Positions 60,061-64,000 of a DNA stretch of 64,000 bases are shown piece after piece. The position numbers and the translations under genes were made by a program. How positions within the stretch are numbered: position 1 is the stretch's first letter; every line of letters begins with the position of its first letter. Source of the DNA: Thalassovita litoralis (GTDB taxonomy: Bacteria; Pseudomonadota; Alphaproteobacteria; Rhodobacterales; Rhodobacteraceae). The stretch spans positions 110,982 through 174,981 of the forward strand of contig NZ_FXTO01000005.1 in the NCBI RefSeq assembly GCF_900182725.1, given 5' to 3'. The notes under the pieces are model-generated. The model saw only the letters and a list, made by a program, of their open reading frames with translations. It had not been told where the DNA came from and did no database searches.

Positions 60061-60090
60061 TAGCAAGATAAATGTTATCTAGCAATCTAA
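60061..60090. promoter_or_regulatory. Candidate MarR-type operator upstream of dctP
   Basis: AGATAA-ATG-TTATCT (60066-60080) is a perfect dyad. It is flanked by TAGCAAGAT and TAGCAATCT, near-identical direct repeats 19 bases apart. On the minus strand TTAGATTGC resembles TTAGCTTGC in the SDR promoter (63821-63847), so one regulator may bind both. Confidence 0.45.
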
Positions 60091-60117
60091 ATGTGTCCGA
60101 TACGGGGTTATCTGCCG

Positions 60118-61095
60118 TCACGCACGCCCTAATGTTCCCAAAAGACGCTCTTGTGCGGCGATGTATTCGCGCTCTAGTCGATCCACCAGTTCTGCCACGG
60201 GTACGATCTGGTTCACGGCACCGATTCCCTGACCCGATCCCCAGATTTCTTTCCAGCTTTTGGGCTTCTGACGATCTTCGGCAAAGCTCATTTTGGATGG
60301 GTCGGACCGTTCCAGCGCGTCCGGGTCCATTCCGGCGGCAGCGATCGAAGGTTTCAGGTAGTTGCCCCAGACCCCGGTGAACAGATCGGAATACACGATG
60401 TCCGATGCACTGTTTTCGGTGATCATTTCCTTGTAACGATCCACGGCATTCGCTTCTTCGGTGGCGATGAACATCGACCCGGCATAGCCGCCGTCTGCGC
60501 CCATTGCCTGCGCGGCCAGAATGGAATCGCCCCGGCCAATCGCGCCGGACAGGAACAGCGGGCCATCGAACCACGCGCGGATTTCCTGAATCAGGGCCAG
60601 CGGCGATTGCGCCCCCGCGTGACCGCCCGCACCTGCTGCCACGGCGATCAGACCATCGGCGCCTTTTTCAATCGCCTTGTGGGCGAAACGATCATTGATG
60701 ACGTCATGCAGAACGATGGCTCCGCAGCTATGCGCCGCGTCATAAACCCATTTCTGCGCCCCCAAAGAGGTGATCCAGACCGGAACCTTGTGTTTGACAC
60801 ACAGTTCCACATCGCGTTCCAGCCGTGTGTTCGATTTATGCACGATCTGGTTCACCGCGAACGGGGCGGCGGGGCGGTCGGGGTTGGCATCGTTGTGCCG
60901 TGCCAGATCGTCCTTGATCCGGGTCAGCCATTCGTCCAGCGACTGCCCGTCCTTTTCGCGCGCATTCAGCGCCGGGAAGGAACCGACCACCCCGGCCTTG
61001 CATTGTGCAAGCACCAGTTCGGGGGTCGAGATAATGAAAAGCGGGCTGCCGATCAGCGGAATCCGCAGGTCTTTCAAAACGTCAGGCATAGTCAT
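60118..61095 (-). CDS. Nitronate monooxygenase-like FMN protein
   Basis: This 325-residue TIM-barrel flavoprotein matches the 2-nitropropane dioxygenase/nitronate monooxygenase family (IPLIGSPLFIISTPELVLAQCKAGVVGSFPALNAR, DGLIAVAAGAGGHAG, LFLSGAIGRGDSILAAQAMGADGGYAGSMFIAT). Members oxidise alkyl nitronates such as 3-nitropropionate, but many in fatty-acid gene clusters have other or unknown functions. It lies between CaiB-type and TRAP genes in the same direction, so a role in acyl metabolism is possible. Confidence 0.85.
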   Translation of the reverse strand: MTMPDVLKDLRIPLIGSPLFIISTPELVLAQCKAGVVGSFPALNAREKDGQSLDEWLTRIKDDLARHNDANPDRPAAPFAVNQIVHKSNTRLERDVELCVKHKVPVWITSLGAQKWVYDAAHSCGAIVLHDVINDRFAHKAIEKGADGLIAVAAGAGGHAGAQSPLALIQEIRAWFDGPLFLSGAIGRGDSILAAQAMGADGGYAGSMFIATEEANAVDRYKEMITENSASDIVYSDLFTGVWGNYLKPSIAAAGMDPDALERSDPSKMSFAEDRQKPKSWKEIWGSGQGIGAVNQIVPVAELVDRLEREYIAAQERLLGTLGRA

Positions 61096-61121
61096 GTTCG
61101 GTTTCCTCCTTTGCGTTGCGA

Positions 61122-62276
61122 TCAGCTCACAACACCCTTTGCGAACAGTGTTTCAATCTCGTCAGCCGAGAACCCGCTACATTCCAGCGCCTCGCGGCTG
61201 TTTTGGCCGGGGGTTGGCGGCGTGCTGGGCAGCGGCGTTTGCGAGGATGCAAAGCGCGGCGCAGGCATGGGTTGCTGCTGCGCGCCCCCAAAAATGCCGC
61301 GCGCCCGGTTGTGCGGATGATCCGCCGCTTCGGCGGGCGACAGGACCGGGGCAAAACAGGCGTCGCTGTCTTGCAGCAGGGCCGTCCAGTAATCGCGCGG
61401 CTGGCTGGCGAAAATTTCGGTGAAACGGGCGCGCATGGCGGGCCACGTGCTGCGGTCCTTGCGGTCGCCCAGTTCGGCTTCGCTCAGTCCCAGTTTTTCC
61501 AGCAGAACCGCCCAGAATTGCGGCTCTAGTGCGCCAATCGTGATCCAGCCACCGTCGGCGCATTCATAGACACCGTACCACGGCATCCCGCCGTCCAGCG
61601 CGTTGGCGGCCCGTTCGTCGCGCCACACACCCATTGCGCGGCGGCTGTAAATCATGGTCATCAGCGCGGCGGTTCCATCGACAATGGCCGCATCCACCAC
61701 GTCGCCCTGTCCGGTGCGCGCGGCCTTGAGCATCCCTGTCACCATCCCGAAGGCCAGGAACATGCCGCCCCCGCCGAAATCGCCCAGCAGGTTCAGCGGA
61801 AAGGTCGGCGCACGATCCCGTTCGCCGCTGGCCCACAATGCACCAGACAGCGCGATATAGTTCAGGTCATGCCCGGCGGTATGCGCAATCGGCCCATCCT
61901 GCCCCCAGCCCGTCATCCGGCCATATACAAGGCGCGGGTTGCGGGCGCGGCAGACATCGGGACCAAGGCCAAGGCGTTCCATCACACCGGGGCGGAAACC
62001 TTCGATCAGGCCATCGGCCCCTTCGATCAGGCGCAGCGCGGTTTCCACCGCCCCCGGCTGTTTCAGGTTCAGCGCCAGCGATTTGCGGCCACGCGCCATG
62101 AAATCCAGATCATAATCACCCTGCCCCGTGGGCGAAGATGCACCGGGGCGTTCGATCCGAATGATTTCGGCGCCCATATCGGCCAGCATCATCCCTGCGA
62201 ACGGACCGGGGCCAATTCCGGCAAACTCAATGATGCGCAATCCCGCAAGCGGGGGCGCGGATGCGTTGATGGGCAT
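61122..62276 (-). CDS. Alpha-methylacyl-CoA racemase (CaiB/BaiF family)
   Basis: This 384-residue protein matches the racemase branch of class III CoA transferases (LRIIEFAGIGPGPFAGMMLADMGAEIIRIERPG). His136 in AGHDLNYIALSG and Asp166 in LLGDFGGGGM are 30 residues apart, as are the catalytic His126 and Asp156 of Mycobacterium tuberculosis Mcr. It interconverts (R)- and (S)-2-methylacyl-CoA, which is needed before beta-oxidation of isoprenoid or sterol side chains. With SDR and acyl-CoA dehydrogenase genes alongside, branched-chain breakdown is likely. Confidence 0.9.
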   Translation of the reverse strand: MPINASAPPLAGLRIIEFAGIGPGPFAGMMLADMGAEIIRIERPGASSPTGQGDYDLDFMARGRKSLALNLKQPGAVETALRLIEGADGLIEGFRPGVMERLGLGPDVCRARNPRLVYGRMTGWGQDGPIAHTAGHDLNYIALSGALWASGERDRAPTFPLNLLGDFGGGGMFLAFGMVTGMLKAARTGQGDVVDAAIVDGTAALMTMIYSRRAMGVWRDERAANALDGGMPWYGVYECADGGWITIGALEPQFWAVLLEKLGLSEAELGDRKDRSTWPAMRARFTEIFASQPRDYWTALLQDSDACFAPVLSPAEAADHPHNRARGIFGGAQQQPMPAPRFASSQTPLPSTPPTPGQNSREALECSGFSADEIETLFAKGVVS

Positions 62277-62323
62277 CGCGTTTTCCTTATCGTGATCTTT
62301 GAACCCCAGAAACCGGGGCGGGA

Positions 62324-62794
62324 TTACCGGCTGACCATCGCATCCCGCAGATTTTGGCGCATCTTGGCCAAAACGCGGCGGTTGGTTTCTAAATCTGCCG
62401 GATCAATCCCTTGATTGGCGATCTTATCCAGATTGCCAATTGTCTTGGTCATTATCTTGACGATGGCCTTGGCCTGTTCGGTCGCAAAAACCCGATTGGA
62501 CCGGCGGTCGCCGGGATCGGGGCGCCGTTCGACATAGCCGCGCGCTTCCAGTCGGTCGATCAGCTTCGATGTGGTGACAGTGGCAACTTCCAGCCGTTCG
62601 GCCAGTTCGGATTGGCGCAGCCCGTTTTCACGAACCAGATGCACCAGAACCCAGCCCTGCGACATGGTCATGTCATGCGGTTTCAGGAAATAATCAAACA
62701 TGATCGCACGAAACCGCGCGATGTCCTGATACAGGGGGTTGTCATCCTCGCCCAAGGACAATGTGACTGTTTTTTCCTTTACAGCATCGCTCAC
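62324..62794 (-). CDS. MarR-family transcriptional regulator
   Basis: This 156-residue regulator has the MarR winged helix (MTMSQGWVLVHLVRENGLRQSELAERLEVATVTTSKLIDRLEARGYVERRPDPGDRRSNRVF is spread over about 42-103). The frame is open further upstream, but that part encodes the arms of a long hairpin. The GTG at 62794 has AGGG about seven bases upstream and starts just after it. It lies after the SDR gene in the same direction and probably controls the racemase-SDR-dehydrogenase genes in response to a CoA ester or acid. Confidence 0.87.
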   Translation of the reverse strand: MSDAVKEKTVTLSLGEDDNPLYQDIARFRAIMFDYFLKPHDMTMSQGWVLVHLVRENGLRQSELAERLEVATVTTSKLIDRLEARGYVERRPDPGDRRSNRVFATEQAKAIVKIMTKTIGNLDKIANQGIDPADLETNRRVLAKMRQNLRDAMVSR

Positions 62795-62827
62795 TGCCGA
62801 CCCTACCCTTTTTTCTTCTTTGGGGTT

Positions 62828-62862
62828 CTTGCCCGGAAACAAATACACGGTTTCCGGGCAAG
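62828..62862 (-). terminator. Strong 13-bp hairpin between SDR and marR
   Basis: A perfect stem CTTGCCCGGAAAC / GTTTCCGGGCAAG with a nine-base loop lies just after the SDR stop. There is no T-run on the minus strand, so it may be a partial terminator or an mRNA 3'-end protector that lowers marR expression. Confidence 0.6.
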
Positions 62863-62872
62863 AAGTTTATTA

Positions 62873-63784
62873 TCAGATCGGGTCCCAGGTAAAGACGTCG
62901 CCGGAACGTTCCAGATCGAAGAAGCTGGCCTTCATCGCCGGGATTGCGTGATCGCGCACGGTTTCCGGGGTCCACCCTTCGGAGCGATGCACCGAACGGA
63001 TCGGGCGCGGCTGGCTCATCAGGAAGATTTCGTTGTTCCGGATGCAGAAGATCTGGCCGGTAACGTCGCTTGCCGGATCAGCCAGCGCAACGCACAGCGG
63101 TGCAATCTTGGCCGGGGTCATTTCCTTGATCCGTTCGACGCGTGCTTTTTCGGCGTCGGTTTTGGCGGGGATGGTGCCGATCAGACGCGACCAAGCGAAG
63201 GGCGCGATACAGTTCGAGCGCACGTTGAAACGTGCCATATCCAGCGCCAGCGATTTCGACAGGCCAACGATGCCCATCTTCGCCGCCGAGTAGTTGGCCT
63301 GACCGAAGTTACCAATCAACCCCGAGGTCGAGGTGAAGTTGATGAAGCTGCCCGACGCCTGCATTTTGAACTGCTTGGCCACGGCGGTTGCCATGTTGAA
63401 GCTGCCCTTCAGGTGAACGGAAATCACGCTGTCCCATTCCTGTTCGGTCATCTTGTGGAAGATCACGTCGCGCAGGATGCCCGCGTTGTTTACCACAACG
63501 TCGATCGTGCCGAACTCGTCCATCGACTGTTCGTACATGGCCTGTGCGTCTTCGATTTTGGCAACGTTACCAAAGTTGGCAACCGCTTCGCCACCGGCGG
63601 CGCGGATTTCGTTGACCACTTCCTGCGCCGGGGTTGCATCTGCGCCATCGCCATCAGCAGCGCCACCCAGATCGTTCACAACAACCTTTGCACCGCGCGA
63701 TGCCATCATCAGCGCGATGTCGCGGCCAATGCCACGGCCAGCGCCGGTTACGATGACTGCCTTACCTTCCAACATGGGTTCCAC
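62873..63784 (-). CDS. Short-chain dehydrogenase, MFE-2-like 3-hydroxyacyl-CoA dehydrogenase
   Basis: This 303-residue SDR has the Rossmann motif VTGAGRGIG, NNAG, and catalytic Ser in NFTSTSGLIGNFGQ with Tyr-Lys in YSAAK. The N-terminal part with VVVNDLGGAADGDG is characteristic of the (3R)-hydroxyacyl-CoA dehydrogenase domain of MFE-2-type proteins. The C-terminal tail (RSEGWTPETVRDHAIPAM) is also as in these. AGGAGG nine bases upstream favours the GTG at 63784; an ATG nine bases on is poorly placed. It is divergent from an acyl-CoA dehydrogenase. Confidence 0.9.
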   Translation of the reverse strand: MEPMLEGKAVIVTGAGRGIGRDIALMMASRGAKVVVNDLGGAADGDGADATPAQEVVNEIRAAGGEAVANFGNVAKIEDAQAMYEQSMDEFGTIDVVVNNAGILRDVIFHKMTEQEWDSVISVHLKGSFNMATAVAKQFKMQASGSFINFTSTSGLIGNFGQANYSAAKMGIVGLSKSLALDMARFNVRSNCIAPFAWSRLIGTIPAKTDAEKARVERIKEMTPAKIAPLCVALADPASDVTGQIFCIRNNEIFLMSQPRPIRSVHRSEGWTPETVRDHAIPAMKASFFDLERSGDVFTWDPI

Positions 63785-63820
63785 GTTCAGAGTCCTCCTG
63801 ATTTGTTGCTCAAGGTATAA

Positions 63821-63847
63821 TAAGCTTGATAACGGTTTGCAAGCTAA
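63821..63847. promoter_or_regulatory. Candidate MarR operator between SDR and acyl-CoA dehydrogenase genes
   Basis: TAAGCTTG and CAAGCTAA form an inverted repeat with one mismatch and an 11-base spacer in the 121-base divergent region. Its place in front of the SDR-marR unit fits autoregulation by the MarR protein. Confidence 0.5.
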
Positions 63848-63905
63848 TTATGAAGAAGCCAACCCACAACCATTGACACCGCTATTTCCAAGGGAGGATG
63901 CGACA

Positions 63906-64000
63906 ATGTTCAAACGCACCGTATTCAACGAAGACCACGAAATGTTCCGGGCATCGGTCCGCCGGTTCGTACAAGAAGAAATCACCCCCTATCACGCGCA
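63906..64000 (+). CDS. Acyl-CoA dehydrogenase, N-terminus only (runs off the edge)
   Basis: Thirty-one codons are visible (MFKRTVFNEDHEMFRASVRR, then FVQEEITPYHA), which match the N-terminal helix of acyl-CoA dehydrogenases. GGGAGG lies about nine bases before the ATG. The gene is divergent from the SDR gene and probably shares control with it. The remainder lies outside the window. Confidence 0.85.
   Translation, partial: MFKRTVFNEDHEMFRASVRRFVQEEITPYHA

Noticed and set aside
62411..63820. 469-codon frame antisense to the SDR and MarR genes
   Set aside because: It spans two well-supported genes and their hairpin, has no motifs, and begins inside the MarR gene.

Overview
The window looks like a chromosomal segment of an alphaproteobacterium of the Rhodobacterales (roseobacter group). 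This is inferred from uniformly high G+C, three TRAP transporters of two classes, a fused one-chain acyl-CoA carboxylase, ubiTUV and a self-sufficient P450 among acyl-CoA genes. It is densely coding, with 53 complete or near-complete genes plus edge fragments. No gene-free stretch reaches 300 bases; the longest are the divergent regions 27708-27972 and 52742-52982. I saw no rRNA, tRNA, CRISPR array, transposase or integrase.

Layout. (1) 1-3280: fused acyl-CoA carboxylase. (2) 3388-5994: a leftward pair, a two-domain glycan enzyme and a secreted polysaccharide lyase. (3) 6131-9169: a peroxide and sulfur stress block, with an OxyR-like regulator divergent from a 1-Cys peroxiredoxin, Dps and a persulfide-dioxygenase-like metallohydrolase. 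(4) 9225-29217: the most unusual part. It holds two RutA-type flavin monooxygenases, two flavin reductases, two isochorismatase-fold amidohydrolases, three amidase-signature enzymes, a RibB-like protein lacking its active-site loop, a TAXI-type TRAP transporter, a sugar/nucleoside-type ABC importer, an MFS porter, and LysR and GntR regulators. (5) 29230-43621: acyl-CoA catabolism with an MCC-type carboxylase, enoyl-CoA hydratase, a TRAP system, a FadB-like protein, two acyl-CoA dehydrogenases, and AraC and IclR regulators. (6) 43786-46575: a self-sufficient P450-reductase fusion and a cupin. (7) 46724-52741: iron-chelate ABC importer, DUF2218 protein and TonB receptor. (8) 52983-55434: ubiTUV for oxygen-independent ubiquinone synthesis, behind an FNR-like box. 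(9) 55487-64000: CoA ligase, TRAP, nitronate monooxygenase-like protein, alpha-methylacyl-CoA racemase, MarR regulator, SDR and the start of an acyl-CoA dehydrogenase.

Main inference. Region 4 resembles the Rut pyrimidine route (RutA with RutF opens the ring, RutB-like hydrolase cleaves the product) but has no RutC, RutD, RutE or RutG, and it adds three amidases and two or three importers. I read it as an undescribed pathway for an N-heterocycle or cyclic amide. Six copies of a 16-bp palindrome, consensus ATAAGTnCGnACTTAT, lie at its transcription-unit boundaries, one of them over the ribosome-binding region of the GntR gene. This predicts a single GntR-controlled regulon. The substrate cannot be told from sequence alone.
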